DNA of 64,000 bases from Microbacterium sp. HD4P20 (GTDB lineage: Bacteria > Actinomycetota > Actinomycetes > Actinomycetales > Microbacteriaceae): the NCBI RefSeq assembly GCF_019449275.2, contig NZ_JAHZQZ020000011.1, positions 248,001 to 312,000 of the forward strand, given 5' to 3'. Each line of letters starts with the position of its first letter. Position 1 is the stretch's first letter. This document shows positions 34,088 through 42,757 of the stretch, one piece after another. The notes beneath the pieces were generated by a model. That model did no database searches, was not told the origin of the DNA, and saw only the letters and a program-made list of their open reading frames with translations. The translations under genes were made by a program, and so were the position numbers.

Positions 34088-34860
34088 CCGACTTCGAGAC
34101 GATCCTCGTGGACACGCGCGGAAGGGTCGGGTGGATCACCCTGAACCGTCCCGAAGCCCTGAACGCGCTGAACACGCAGGTCATGCACGAGGTCGTCGTC
34201 GCGGCGTCGGCTTTCGACGCCGACGAGGCGATCGGCGCCATCGTGGTCACAGGCTCGGAGCGCGCTTTCGCTGCCGGCGCCGACATCAAGGAGATGGAAG
34301 ACAAGTCCGGCCTCGATATGGTCCTGAGCGACCACTTCGGCGGCTGGGCCCGGTTCGCCGCCGTGCGCACGCCCGTCATCGCCGCCGTGTCGGGCTATGC
34401 GCTGGGCGGAGGATGCGAGCTGGCGATGATGTGCGACATCGTCCTCGCCGCCGACACCGCGAAGTTCGGGCAGCCCGAGATCAGCCTCGGCGTGATCCCC
34501 GGCATGGGCGGCTCGCAGCGGCTCGTCCGCGCGGTGGGCTACTACAAGGCCGCTGACCTGATCCTCACCGGACGGATGATGGATGCCGCCGAGGCCGAAC
34601 GTTCTGGACTGGTCTCACGTGTGGTGCCCGCCGCTGAACTGCTTGATGAGGCGCAGAAGGTCGCCGATGGAATCGCCGCCAAGTCGCTGCCGTCGCTGTA
34701 CGCGGCGAAGTCGGCCCTCGACGCGGCGCTGGAAGGCTCGCTGACGGAGGGGCTCCGGCTCGAGCGTCACGTCTTCGCCTCCTTGTTCGACACCGCCGAT
34801 CAGAAGGAGGGCATGGCCGCCTTCCGCGAGAAGCGACCCCCCGAGTTCCTCGGACGGTGA
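34084..34860 (+). CDS. Enoyl-CoA hydratase, probably methacrylyl-CoA hydratase
   Basis: 258-residue crotonase-fold enzyme. The oxyanion-hole segment is [11 protein letters not shown] (near 62-72). The two catalytic Glu residues are in [14 protein letters not shown] (near 111) and [16 protein letters not shown] (near 131). It hydrates an alpha-beta-unsaturated acyl-CoA. In this operon (dehydrogenase, hydratase, 3-hydroxyisobutyrate dehydrogenase) methacrylyl-CoA is the natural substrate. The CoA hydrolase needed between hydratase and dehydrogenase is absent here. The start overlaps the previous stop. Confidence 0.88.
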   Translation: MTDFETILVDTRGRVGWITLNRPEALNALNTQVMHEVVVAASAFDADEAIGAIVVTGSERAFAAGADIKEMEDKSGLDMVLSDHFGGWARFAAVRTPVIAAVSGYALGGGCELAMMCDIVLAADTAKFGQPEISLGVIPGMGGSQRLVRAVGYYKAADLILTGRMMDAAEAERSGLVSRVVPAAELLDEAQKVADGIAAKSLPSLYAAKSALDAALEGSLTEGLRLERHVFASLFDTADQKEGMAAFREKRPPEFLGR

Positions 34861-34864
34861 CGTC

Positions 34865-35401
34865 TCAGAACGGCTCGGGTTGCGGCCGCGGGTCGGCGAA
34901 ATCGCCGGCGTCCTTGCGCAAGCGCGCGATGATCCGCACGAGTTCGGTGGTGTCTTCCTCGGCCAGTCCCGGCTGCTCGAACACCTCGGTGTTGAGGGCG
35001 ATCGTCGCCCGCTCCACCAGCGCGCGCCCCGCCTCGGTGAGCACGAGCATCGCCGCGCGCCCGTCCGTGGGGTGCGGCTCGCGCGAGACCAGTCCGTCGC
35101 GGGCGAGCCGGTCGACGGTGTTCGTGACGCTGGTCGGGTGCACCTGCAGGCGCGCGATGGCGCTGGCCATCGGCATCCGTCCCTCTCTTGTGAAGCCCAG
35201 GAGGCGCAGCATCTCGTATCGCGCGAACGACAGGCCGAACGGCTTGAGTGCCGCGTCGATGCGCGTGAACATGAGCTGCTGCGCACGGATGATCGAGGTG
35301 ACGGCGGTCATGCCGGCGGCGGCAGTGTCCCAGCCGTGCTCGATCCACTGGCGCTTGGCCTCGGCGATCGGATCGACCGGAAGACGCCTGGTTGCTGCCA
35401 C
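34865..35401 (-). CDS. MarR-family regulator
   Basis: 178 residues with the winged HTH at about 65-130 (MASAIARLQVHPTSVTNTVDRLARDGLVSREPHPTDGRAAM). Such regulators often respond to small aromatic or acyl-CoA ligands. GTG 35401 is chosen because GGGAGG lies five bases upstream. A TACGGT box at 35419-35424 puts the predicted transcription start downstream of the alternative ATG at 35416. It converges on the hydratase gene (four-base gap), so control of the valine genes is plausible but not demonstrated. Confidence 0.85.
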   Translation of the reverse strand: MAATRRLPVDPIAEAKRQWIEHGWDTAAAGMTAVTSIIRAQQLMFTRIDAALKPFGLSFARYEMLRLLGFTREGRMPMASAIARLQVHPTSVTNTVDRLARDGLVSREPHPTDGRAAMLVLTEAGRALVERATIALNTEVFEQPGLAEEDTTELVRIIARLRKDAGDFADPRPQPEPF

Positions 35402-35406
35402 GTGGA

Positions 35407-35424
35407 CCTCCCGCATCCACCGTA
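35407..35424 (-). promoter_or_regulatory. MarR gene -10 box and RBS
   Basis: Minus strand TACGGT (35424-35419) then GGGAGG (35412-35407) five bases before GTG 35401. These decide between the two in-frame starts. Confidence 0.45.
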
Positions 35425-35461
35425 CCGGGCGGGCGGTTCGTCGGCCGTGCAGGGCGGGCTT

Positions 35462-35485
35462 TAGACTCGACGCCAGCGTGAGGAG
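35462..35485 (+). promoter_or_regulatory. etf operon -10 box and RBS
   Basis: TAGACT (35462-35467) followed by AGGAG (35481-35485), which is six bases before ATG 35492 and only three before the in-frame GTG 35489. This favours the ATG. Confidence 0.45.
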
Positions 35486-35491
35486 ATCGTG

Positions 35492-36268
35492 ATGAAGATC
35501 GTCGTCCTGGTCAAGGAAGTCCCGGATACCTACGGGGATCGCAAGCTGTCGCTGGAAACGGGTCTGGCCGACCGTGCGGCGAGCGAGACCGTGCTCGACG
35601 AGATCGGCGAGCGTGCGCTCGAGGTGGCACTGTCGTACGCCGACAAGACACCGGGCACCGAGGTCGTCGTGCTGTCGATGGCCCCCGATTCCGCCTCGGC
35701 CACCGTGCGCAAGGGACTCGCGATGGGCGCAGCGTCCGCGGTGCAGGTGGTCGATGACGCCCTCTTGGGCGCCGACCTGGGCCTGACCGCCGAGGTGCTC
35801 GCGGCGGCGCTGAAGCGCGTCGGGTTCGACCTGGTGATCGCCGGCAACCAGTCCACCGACGGCTCAGGCGGTGTGGTGCCGGCGATGGTGGCCGAGCTGC
35901 TCGACGTGCCGGCGGCGACGTACCTCAACTCGGTGGAGATCACGGATGCCGCCGTCAGCGGTGTGCGCGCGTCCGACGGCGCGACGATGCAGGTCTCGGC
36001 GGCGCTGCCCGCGGTGATCTCCATCACCGAGGCGCTGCCCGACGCCCGCTTCCCGAACTTCAAGGGCATCATGGCGGCCAAGAAGAAGCCGTTCGAGACG
36101 CTCTCGCTGGACGACCTCGACATCGACGCGCACGACCCGAACGCCTCGCGTTCCATCGTGATCGCGCTCAGTGAGAAGCCGCCCCGCGAGGCGGGCGTGA
36201 AGATCGTCGACGAGGGCGACGCGGGCGAGCAGCTCGCCGAGTTCCTCGTCCAGAACCGGCTCGTGTGA
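35492..36268 (+). CDS. etfB: Electron transfer flavoprotein beta subunit
   Basis: 258 residues. EtfB binds AMP and, with EtfA, carries electrons from acyl-CoA dehydrogenases. The family signature lies in [26 protein letters not shown] (near 174-199), and [20 protein letters not shown] (near 119-138) is the nucleotide-binding stretch. The recognition loop is around the Lys-rich segment. It is the first gene of an operon with etfA and a cytochrome b gene, directly downstream of the valine-oxidation region whose dehydrogenase would use it. Confidence 0.95.
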   Translation: MKIVVLVKEVPDTYGDRKLSLETGLADRAASETVLDEIGERALEVALSYADKTPGTEVVVLSMAPDSASATVRKGLAMGAASAVQVVDDALLGADLGLTAEVLAAALKRVGFDLVIAGNQSTDGSGGVVPAMVAELLDVPAATYLNSVEITDAAVSGVRASDGATMQVSAALPAVISITEALPDARFPNFKGIMAAKKKPFETLSLDDLDIDAHDPNASRSIVIALSEKPPREAGVKIVDEGDAGEQLAEFLVQNRLV

Positions 36269-36279
36269 GGGTGACTGAG

Positions 36280-37278
36280 ATGGCTGAATTCGCAGATGAC
36301 TCGATCCTCGTCCTCCTCGAGACGACCCCCGCTGGAGGGCTTGCCAAGTCCGCGGCCGAACTCCTGGGCGCGGCGTCCCAGGTGGGGTCGCCGGTCGCGC
36401 TGGTGATCGGCGACGCGGCGCAGGCGACGGACACTTCGAGTCCTTCGTCGCTCAGTGCAGGTGCCGCAGCCCTCGGCGCGGCGTCGGTGCTGGTGGCCGC
36501 CGCTGGTGAGGGGCTGACCGTTCCGGCCGTCGACGCCCTCGCGGCCGCGGCCGAGCGCGTGCGGCCGGACGCGATCCTCGTGCCGCACTCGATCGAGGGC
36601 CGCGAAGTGGCCGCGCGGTACGCCGCGCGCACGCGGTCGGGTCTCGCGGTCGATGCGGTCGGCGTCTCGCGCGATGCCGAGGGCGTCGTGGCCCACCACT
36701 CGGTCTACGGCGGGGCGTACAACGTCGACGCGGCCGTGACGTGGGGCGCACCGGTGATCACGGTCCGGCTGGGGTCGGTGGATGCCCGTGCCGAAGCCGT
36801 CGCGCAGCCGATCGTGCACGAGCTCGACGTGCGTGCCTCCGGCCGAGCGTCGGCGACGGTGTCATCCGTCGACGCCGCCGTCGTGGCCTCGTCGCGACCC
36901 GAGCTGCGCGGAGCGGCGAAGGTCGTCTCGGGCGGGCGCGGGCTCGGCTCGGAAGAGAAGTTCGCGCTGGTGGAGCAGCTCGCGGATGCGCTGGGGGCCG
37001 CCGTCGGGGCATCCCGTGCCGCCGTCGACGCCGGCTACGTGCCGCAGACCTACCAGGTGGGACAGACGGGTGTGTCGGTGTCGCCGCAGCTGTACGTCGC
37101 GCTCGGCATCTCGGGTGCCATCCAGCACAAGGCCGGCATGCAGACCGCCAAGACCATCGTGGCGATCAACAAGGACGGCGATGCCCCGATCTTCGAGATC
37201 GCGGACTTCGGTGTGGTCGGCGACCTGTTCACGGTGGTGCCGCAGCTGATCGCGGCCCTCGAGGCGAAGAAGGCATAG
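36280..37278 (+). CDS. etfA: Electron transfer flavoprotein alpha subunit
   Basis: 332 residues. The FAD-binding C-terminal domain carries the EtfA signature: [11 protein letters not shown] (near 223), [12 protein letters not shown] (near 263-274), [18 protein letters not shown] (near 282-299) and [23 protein letters not shown] (near 305-327). ATG 36280 is chosen because GAGGGTGA lies six to seven bases upstream; a GTG at 36265 overlaps the etfB stop and would include that RBS. The next gene follows after five bases. Confidence 0.94.
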   Translation: MAEFADDSILVLLETTPAGGLAKSAAELLGAASQVGSPVALVIGDAAQATDTSSPSSLSAGAAALGAASVLVAAAGEGLTVPAVDALAAAAERVRPDAILVPHSIEGREVAARYAARTRSGLAVDAVGVSRDAEGVVAHHSVYGGAYNVDAAVTWGAPVITVRLGSVDARAEAVAQPIVHELDVRASGRASATVSSVDAAVVASSRPELRGAAKVVSGGRGLGSEEKFALVEQLADALGAAVGASRAAVDAGYVPQTYQVGQTGVSVSPQLYVALGISGAIQHKAGMQTAKTIVAINKDGDAPIFEIADFGVVGDLFTVVPQLIAALEAKKA

Positions 37279-37283
37279 GCGAC

Positions 37284-39035
37284 GTGGCCACGTTCGGTAC
37301 CTCGGTGCGCCGCGGCCTGCCGCGCCGTCCCGGCGGCGAGCCGTGGCCGCCCCCCGGCGACGCGCCCGTCTCGACCGCCGCTGTTGCTCAGGGGGCCGAT
37401 TCTGCGGGTTCGGCGCCGTTGACCCCGCAGGACGTGACCCCCGAGGTTGCGTCGGTCGCGGGGCCGGTCGTTGAGCGAGCGGAGCCCCCGGTCGTTGAGC
37501 GAGCGGAGCGAGACGAAACGCCCCGGCCCGCAGCATCCGCTTCCCGTCAGGTGCGCCGTGGGCTGCCACGGGTGCCCGGCGGCGACCCCTGGCCACCCGC
37601 CGGCACCGCTCCGGTCGTTCAGGGGGCCGTTGCTGCGGCTTCGGTGCCGCCGACCCCGCAGGACGTGACCCCCGAGCCGAACGCCGGACGGGTCGACGAG
37701 GTTCCGCAGGCAGTTTCTGCGCCCTTGCCGCCGGCGACTCCGCGCGAAGTGGCGGCCGAATCTGCGTCCCACGGTGGGGCCCGGCTCCGGCGAGGACTGC
37801 CGCGCGTGCCGGGCGGCGAGCCGTGGCCGCCCGCCGGATTCGCGCCGACCCCGGCGACACCGACTCAGGTAGAAGCGACGACGAATGCCGCGGCGACAGA
37901 GGCCGCGCCGGTTCCGGATGCCGCGGCGACAATGGGCGCGCCGACGACGGATGCTGCAGCCACAACGGCCGTCCAGCCTGCCGCCGCGGGGGCCGCCCCG
38001 GCCGTCGCGCGGACGGCGTCCGGTGTGGCGCTGGACCGGCCGCTACCCTTCACCCGCACCGTCTGGCCCGGAACGGCGGCGCGTGCCGCCGCGCCGGCAG
38101 GCGAGCCGAAGCGGATCGGACCCTTCACGAAGCTCCAGTGGGCCGGCGCGGTCATCGTGGGCGGCGCGGGCCTGTTGTATGCGGCGGGCATGGCCGTCGC
38201 GGCGGTGCGCTGGCTGCTTTCCACCCAATGGGGCGCGGATTTCCTCTCGATGTATCCGGGGGAGTACCACCTGCCCGAGACGGCGCCGGTCGGCTTCCCG
38301 GCCTGGCTCGGCTGGCAGCACTTCTTCAATGTCTTCCTGATCGTGCTGATCATCCGCTCGGGGCTGCGGGTGCGCAACGAGAAGCGTCCGACGGTGTTCT
38401 GGTCGCCGCGCAGCAACAACCGCCGCAAGATCAGCCTGACCCTGTGGTTCCACCAGTCCCTCGACATCCTGTGGGTCCTCAACGGTGTCGTCTTCGTCGT
38501 GCTGCTGTTCGTCACCGGGCAATGGATGCGCATCGTGCCCACCAGCTGGGAGGTGTTCCCCAACGCCGTGTCTGCGGCGCTGCAGTACGTGTCGCTGGAG
38601 TGGCCGACCGAGAACGGGTGGGTGAACTACAACTCGCTGCAGCAGCTGGCCTACTTCACCACGGTGTTCATCGCGGCACCGCTGGCGGTCATCACGGGCG
38701 TGCGCATGTCGGGCATCTGGCCCAAGAACGCCAAGGCGCTGAACAAGGCTTATCCGGTCGAGTGGGCGCGTGCCGTGCACTTCCCGGTGATGCTGTACTT
38801 CGTGCTGTTCATTTTCGTGCACGTCGTTCTCGTCTTCGCGACGGGGGCGCTGCGCAACCTGAACCACATGTACGCCGCGCAGGGATCGGTCGACCCCGAC
38901 GCGTACGCGATGAACTGGACCGGCTTCTGGATCTTCGCCGCCTCGATCGTGGTGATCGCAGCCGCCTGGGTCGCCGCCCGGCCGCTGGTGCTCGCCCCCA
39001 TCGCACGGCTTTTCGGCAAGGTCTCCGGCCGCTGA
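37284..39035 (+). CDS. Cytochrome b561-like membrane protein with long repeat-bearing N-terminus
   Basis: 583 residues in two parts. Residues 1 to about 260 are Ala/Pro-rich and probably disordered, with three copies of an RRGLPR-PGG-PWPP-G motif starting at Arg9, Arg91 and Arg169. Residues 275-583 form a cytochrome b/b6-type domain of about six helices. Four His suit two bis-His haems: His346 (WQHFF), His390 (FHQS), His499 (VHFPV) and His513 (FVHVV). It starts five bases after etfA, so electron transfer between ETF and the quinone pool is the attractive inference. The window has no ETF-ubiquinone oxidoreductase. A nitrate or thiosulfate reductase type cytochrome is the alternative. Confidence 0.85.
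   Translation: MATFGTSVRRGLPRRPGGEPWPPPGDAPVSTAAVAQGADSAGSAPLTPQDVTPEVASVAGPVVERAEPPVVERAERDETPRPAASASRQVRRGLPRVPGGDPWPPAGTAPVVQGAVAAASVPPTPQDVTPEPNAGRVDEVPQAVSAPLPPATPREVAAESASHGGARLRRGLPRVPGGEPWPPAGFAPTPATPTQVEATTNAAATEAAPVPDAAATMGAPTTDAAATTAVQPAAAGAAPAVARTASGVALDRPLPFTRTVWPGTAARAAAPAGEPKRIGPFTKLQWAGAVIVGGAGLLYAAGMAVAAVRWLLSTQWGADFLSMYPGEYHLPETAPVGFPAWLGWQHFFNVFLIVLIIRSGLRVRNEKRPTVFWSPRSNNRRKISLTLWFHQSLDILWVLNGVVFVVLLFVTGQWMRIVPTSWEVFPNAVSAALQYVSLEWPTENGWVNYNSLQQLAYFTTVFIAAPLAVITGVRMSGIWPKNAKALNKAYPVEWARAVHFPVMLYFVLFIFVHVVLVFATGALRNLNHMYAAQGSVDPDAYAMNWTGFWIFAASIVVIAAAWVAARPLVLAPIARLFGKVSGR
37464..37525 (+). repeat. REP-like element within coding sequence
   Basis: CCGGTCGTTGAGCGAGCGGA occurs twice (from 37464 and 37488). 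The second copy continues GCGAGACGAAACG, with complementary CGTT and AACG ends. From memory this resembles a dispersed intergenic repeat of Microbacteriaceae. Here it is translated as [18 protein letters not shown] in the linker of the cytochrome b protein. Confidence 0.6.
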
Positions 39036-39039
39036 GCCC

Positions 39040-39053
39040 GCCCCGGCCGGGGC
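39040..39053. terminator. Possible terminator after the etf operon
   Basis: A perfect 14-base palindrome GCCCCGGCCGGGGC (5-bp stem, 4-base loop) lies five bases after the cytochrome b stop. It is short, and no T-run follows. Confidence 0.35.
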
Positions 39054-39121
39054 ATCCTTCCGGGGGATAACCCGAACGCAGGTCTCGGGCTGGCTCAGGG
39101 GCGCGGGAAGCGCGAGCGGCC

Positions 39122-39127
39122 TACCGT
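39122..39127 (+). promoter_or_regulatory. Leaderless -10 box of the histidine kinase
   Basis: TACCGT, then six bases, then ATG 39134. Confidence 0.5.
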
Positions 39128-39133
39128 GAGGGT

Positions 39134-40438
39134 ATGAGTTCCGACACCTCGGTCGCCGTGCCGCCCGCATCTCCGTCTTCCGCGCCGCCCGCTGCGTCGC
39201 CGTCCACGGCGTCACCGTCCCGGGTCGCCGGCGCGATCGCGCAGCTGGCGGCCCTCGGCGTCGTCGGTCCCGTCATCTTCTCGGTGCTCGCCACCATGCT
39301 GGCCCTGGGGGTGGGCCTCCTCGTCGTCCTCGGCATCGGGCTGCTGTTCCTCGTCGCCCTGGCCTATCTGATCTTCGCGCTCGGGTGGCTCGAGGCGGCA
39401 CGGGTCGACGGACTGTACGGGTTCGGCTTGGCGCCGCGCCGCCTGCGCGTGAGCGGCCGCCCCGGATTCGGTGGATTCCTTCGCACGCTGTGGCTGCAGG
39501 CCATCGATCCGGTCAGCTGGCGCGGCGTCGCCAACGCGGCGATCGCGACCGTGCTGGGCTGGCTCGTCCTCGTGCTCGTCGGATTCGTCGCGTCCGGCAT
39601 CGTGCTGGTGTTCGCGCCGCTGTTCGCCGAAGACGGCGGCATCACCCTGGCCCGCACCGACATCGCCGTCCCGCTCGCATGGGCAGTGCCTGTCGGGCTG
39701 CTTTCGGCGCTCGTGGGCACCGCCGGCGTGATCGGCCTCGGCATCTTGCACGGTATCCTCTCGCGGGCCATCATGGTGCCCTCGCGCGAGGCGCAACTCG
39801 CCGAGGCGGCGCGCACTTCGAGCGCGCAGCGCGAAGGCGCCGTGCGCGCCGCCGACGTCGAGCGCACTCGCCTCGAGCGCGACCTGCACGACGGCGTCCA
39901 GCCCCGGCTCGTATCGGTCGGTATGACGCTGGGCCTCGCGCAGCAGAAGATCGATTCCGATCCGGATGCCGCCAAAGCCCTGGTCGCCGAGGCTCACACC
40001 TCGACGAAGGCGGCCATCACCGAGCTTCGGCAACTGGCGCGCGGCATTCACACCGCCGTCCTCGACGATCGCGGCCTCGACGCCGCCCTCTCGGCTCTCG
40101 CCGGCCGCTCGGTGGTGCCGGTGCACCTGGACGTGCGCATGGACGGACGCTGCAGCCGCGATGCCGAAGCCGCGGCGTATTTCACGATCGCCGAGGCCCT
40201 CACCAACGCCGCCAAGCACGCACGCGCCACCGAATGCCGTGTCGTGGTGCGGCTGCGGGAGCCGGGGACGCTGTGGGCCCGCGTCGAAGACAACGGCATC
40301 GGCGGCGCGACCATCACGCCCGGAGGTGGTCTCGACGGCATCGTCAATCGCGTCGTCGCGGCCGGCGGCCACGCCGAGATCGACAGTCCCGCGGGCGGGC
40401 CGACGTCGGTGGAGGTGAGCATCCCGTGCGCATCCTGA
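39134..40438 (+). CDS. Sensor histidine kinase (HisKA_3 type)
   Basis: 434 residues. A Ser/Pro-rich N-terminus (about 1-35) precedes four to five transmembrane helices in a 'putative sensor' membrane domain (about 38-215). The HisKA_3 dimerisation helix carries the phospho-acceptor His in LERDLHDGVQPRLVSVG (near 253), and the HATPase includes AEALTNAAKHA (N box, near 356) and VEDNGIGG (near 385). It phosphorylates the response regulator encoded next. The genes overlap by 13 bases. The signal is unknown; membrane-embedded sensors of this kind often detect envelope stress. Confidence 0.93.
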   Translation: MSSDTSVAVPPASPSSAPPAASPSTASPSRVAGAIAQLAALGVVGPVIFSVLATMLALGVGLLVVLGIGLLFLVALAYLIFALGWLEAARVDGLYGFGLAPRRLRVSGRPGFGGFLRTLWLQAIDPVSWRGVANAAIATVLGWLVLVLVGFVASGIVLVFAPLFAEDGGITLARTDIAVPLAWAVPVGLLSALVGTAGVIGLGILHGILSRAIMVPSREAQLAEAARTSSAQREGAVRAADVERTRLERDLHDGVQPRLVSVGMTLGLAQQKIDSDPDAAKALVAEAHTSTKAAITELRQLARGIHTAVLDDRGLDAALSALAGRSVVPVHLDVRMDGRCSRDAEAAAYFTIAEALTNAAKHARATECRVVVRLREPGTLWARVEDNGIGGATITPGGGLDGIVNRVVAAGGHAEIDSPAGGPTSVEVSIPCAS

Positions 40439-41103
40439 TCTGCGAGGACTCGGCGCTGCTGCGCGAAGGACTGGTCCGCGTGCTCGAAGACGCCGGTCAC
40501 ACCGTCGTCGCGGCACTCCCTGACGCGTCGCGCCTGGACGAGGCCGCCGACCAGAGGACCCCCGACCTGTGCATCCTCGACGTGCGCCTGCCGCCGACCT
40601 GGACCGACGAAGGCATCCGCGCCGCTCTCGCACTGCGCGACCGCCGTCCGGACCTGGCGCTCCTCGTGCTGTCGCAGTACGTCGAGGAGCGCTACGCGTC
40701 CGACCTGATCGCCGCCAGCGGCGGATCGCTCGGCTACCTGCTCAAGGACCGCGTGGCCGACGTCTCGGACTTCCTCGAGGCCATCGAACGCATCGCCGGC
40801 GGCGCGACGGTGCTCGATCCGGAGGTCGTCGCGCAGCTGCTCAGCCGGCGGGCCCGCGACACGCGGATGCAGCGCCTCACCGATCGCGAGGCATCCGTTC
40901 TCGCGTTGATCGCCGAAGGCCGCTCGAACCAGGCCATCGCACGGACGCTGCACGTGAGCGAAGGCAGCGTCGAGAAGCACATCACCGCCGTCTTCCAGAA
41001 GCTCGGGCTCGAGCCCGACGAATCCGGCAACCGCCGAGTGCTCGCCGCACTCGCCCACATCGAACACGGCGGGATCCCGCCGCAGACAGGAGCAGACCGA
41101 TGA
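40426..41103 (+). CDS. NarL/LuxR-family response regulator
   Basis: 225 residues. The receiver domain (1-120) has the acidic pair ED (residues 7-8), phospho-acceptor Asp in LCILDVRLPP (near 52) and Lys in GYLLKDRV (near 106). The LuxR HTH (about 155-215) contains LTDREASVLALIAEGRSNQAIA and VSEGSVEKHITAVFQKLGL. GTG 40426 lies within the end of the kinase gene, downstream of GGAGG. It probably activates its own operon, including the DUF4097 protein that follows with an ATGA overlap. Confidence 0.93.
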   Translation: MRILICEDSALLREGLVRVLEDAGHTVVAALPDASRLDEAADQRTPDLCILDVRLPPTWTDEGIRAALALRDRRPDLALLVLSQYVEERYASDLIAASGGSLGYLLKDRVADVSDFLEAIERIAGGATVLDPEVVAQLLSRRARDTRMQRLTDREASVLALIAEGRSNQAIARTLHVSEGSVEKHITAVFQKLGLEPDESGNRRVLAALAHIEHGGIPPQTGADR

Positions 41104-41993
41104 GCATCGCCACCCCGCCGCCAGGACCGCCCGCGCCCCCGGCGCCGCCGACGCAGAACCCCACGGCGCAGAACCCGCAGCCGCACGATCCCGGCACTCC
41201 CCCCGTGCGGGAGTCGTCGCGCGTCGTCGCGATCGTCGTGATCGTCGTGGGCGCCGTGATCCTGCTGGGCGCGATCGGCTCGTCCATCCTCGGCACGTGG
41301 GCCGCGGCATCCGTTCACACGACCTCGCGCGCCGTCGAGGTCACCGGCGTCACCGAGCTGGACGTACAGGTCGACGCCGGCGACATGCGGGTCGAGTTCG
41401 CCGACATCGACGAGGCCGAGCTCGAAGTGCGCAGCGCGTGGGGCATCGACCGCTGGAGGCTCGAGCGCGACGGCGGTGAGCTCGCGGTCGCCTCTCCGGA
41501 CGGCTGGTTCAACGGCTGGTTCGGCGGCTGGCTCGGCGGCAACGGAAACGCGGTACTGCGCCTGCCGCAGTCCCTCGAGGGGATGGATGCCGACCTCGGC
41601 CTCGCAGCCGGAGACCTGACCGTCGACGGCACGTTCGGCGAGCTGGACCTGCAGGTCGACGCCGGGCGGGCAGAGATCTCGGGCGCCGCGGACAGCGTCG
41701 AGGCCCGCTTGAGCGCCGGCAGCGCGGAGCTGGAGCTCGACGACGTGGGGGAGGCGGCGGTCACCGTCAACGCCGGCTCGCTGGAGGCCGCCTTCTCGGG
41801 CCGCGCTCCCGACGAGCTCGTCGCCGAGGTGAACGCCGGCTCGCTGCGCCTGGTGCTGCCCGACGGCGAGTACGACGTGAGCTCGGAGGTCGCGGCGGGC
41901 AGTTTCGACAACCGCATCGGCAGCGTTCCCGGGGCCGATAACACGATCCGGGTCTCGGTTTCGGCCGGTGAGGCCGTGCTGCGGGCGCAGTGA
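41100..41993 (+). CDS. DUF4097-type membrane-anchored beta-repeat protein
   Basis: 297 residues. A Pro-rich cytoplasmic N-terminus (about 1-40) and one transmembrane helix (about 42-68) are followed by an extracytoplasmic repetitive beta-domain. Strands repeat the pattern ...VDAGDMRV, LAAGDLTV, VDAGRAEI, LSAGSAEL, VNAGSLEA, VNAGSLRL, VAAGSFDN, VSAGEAVL about every 20-25 residues, as in the DUF4097/adhesin-like right-handed fold. It is translationally coupled to the two-component pair, so it may be a target or modulator of that system, as in LiaF-like arrangements. Function is unknown. Confidence 0.85.
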   Translation: MSIATPPPGPPAPPAPPTQNPTAQNPQPHDPGTPPVRESSRVVAIVVIVVGAVILLGAIGSSILGTWAAASVHTTSRAVEVTGVTELDVQVDAGDMRVEFADIDEAELEVRSAWGIDRWRLERDGGELAVASPDGWFNGWFGGWLGGNGNAVLRLPQSLEGMDADLGLAAGDLTVDGTFGELDLQVDAGRAEISGAADSVEARLSAGSAELELDDVGEAAVTVNAGSLEAAFSGRAPDELVAEVNAGSLRLVLPDGEYDVSSEVAAGSFDNRIGSVPGADNTIRVSVSAGEAVLRAQ

Positions 41994-42009
41994 TGTGAGG
42001 GCTCGTGTC

Positions 42010-42041
42010 GCGTCCCCCTGCCGACCTCGGCAGGGGGACGC
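42010..42041. terminator. Strong bidirectional terminator hairpin
   Basis: A near-perfect 14-15 bp stem (GCGTCCCCCTGCCGA / TCGGCAGGGGGACGC) with a tiny loop lies between the convergent DUF4097 and pentapeptide genes. Confidence 0.8.
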
Positions 42042-42054
42042 TGCGCGCGCGGCG

Positions 42055-42744
42055 TCAGTCCTCGACGATGATGCCGGTCAGCTCCGCGAGCGCCGGCGCC
42101 ATCAGGTGCAGCTGCTCGGGCGAGATCGTGGCACCGCGGAGGCCCGCCAGTCCGACGACCTCGAAAACCTCCGCGCCGCGCAGGTCGACGTCGGTGAGGT
42201 TCGCACCGCTGACGTTGAGGGCGCCGATCCGGCTGCCCGGGAACGCGACGCGACGGGCCGTCGCGTCCAGCAGGTCGAGCTCTTCGATGGTGCAGTCCAC
42301 GAAGGCGACGTCGAGCAGCTCTGCTCCGCGGAGGTTGACGAACCCCAGCTTGCAGCGCGTGAAGCGGACGCCCCGCCACGTCGAGTCGAACGCCTCGAAC
42401 GATCCGAACCGGCTGTCGCGGACCTCGACATCGCGCAGTCCTGAGCGGGCGGCGCTCACCACGGTCGCGTCGATGCCGTCCAGCACCGATTCGACGATGC
42501 GCGCCCCACGGAGCGTCCACGAGCCGACGGTCGACCCGGTGAACCGGCATCCGTCGACCGTCTCGCCCGTGCCGAGCTGCCACTCGTCGATCGCGAGCCC
42601 GGTGTACGCGACGGCCTCGAACCGCCCTGCCTCGAAGGCCGCGATGTCGCCGGGGTCCAGCCCGGTCAGCAGCGACTCGTCGAAGTCGAAGGCCGGTGCC
42701 TGCGCACCGCGGGATCCTCGGGCCCTCGCCCCACGCGCACTCAT
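42055..42744 (-). CDS. Pentapeptide-repeat protein
   Basis: 229 residues with A(D/N)LXX-like pentapeptide repeats from about residue 65 to 200 (for example GFVNLRGAELLDVAFVDC, IGALNVSGANLTDVDLRGAEV), which fold as a right-handed quadrilateral beta-helix. Some relatives mimic DNA and protect gyrase from quinolones; most have no known role. ATG 42744 is favoured because TAGTGT lies seven bases upstream, overlapping the cofE stop. A GTG at 42765 would overlap cofE. The gap to cofE is ten bases. Confidence 0.85.
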   Translation of the reverse strand: MSARGARARGSRGAQAPAFDFDESLLTGLDPGDIAAFEAGRFEAVAYTGLAIDEWQLGTGETVDGCRFTGSTVGSWTLRGARIVESVLDGIDATVVSAARSGLRDVEVRDSRFGSFEAFDSTWRGVRFTRCKLGFVNLRGAELLDVAFVDCTIEELDLLDATARRVAFPGSRIGALNVSGANLTDVDLRGAEVFEVVGLAGLRGATISPEQLHLMAPALAELTGIIVED

Positions 42745-42751
42745 GTCGAGG

Positions 42752-42757
42752 ACACTA
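42752..42757 (-). promoter_or_regulatory. Candidate near-leaderless -10 box of the pentapeptide gene
   Basis: TAGTGT on the minus strand, seven bases before ATG 42744. It includes the stop codon of the upstream cofE gene. Confidence 0.35.

Noticed and set aside
34865..35416. ATG 35416 as the MarR start
   Set aside because: It lies upstream of the transcription start predicted from TACGGT at 35419-35424, and GGGAGG serves GTG 35401.
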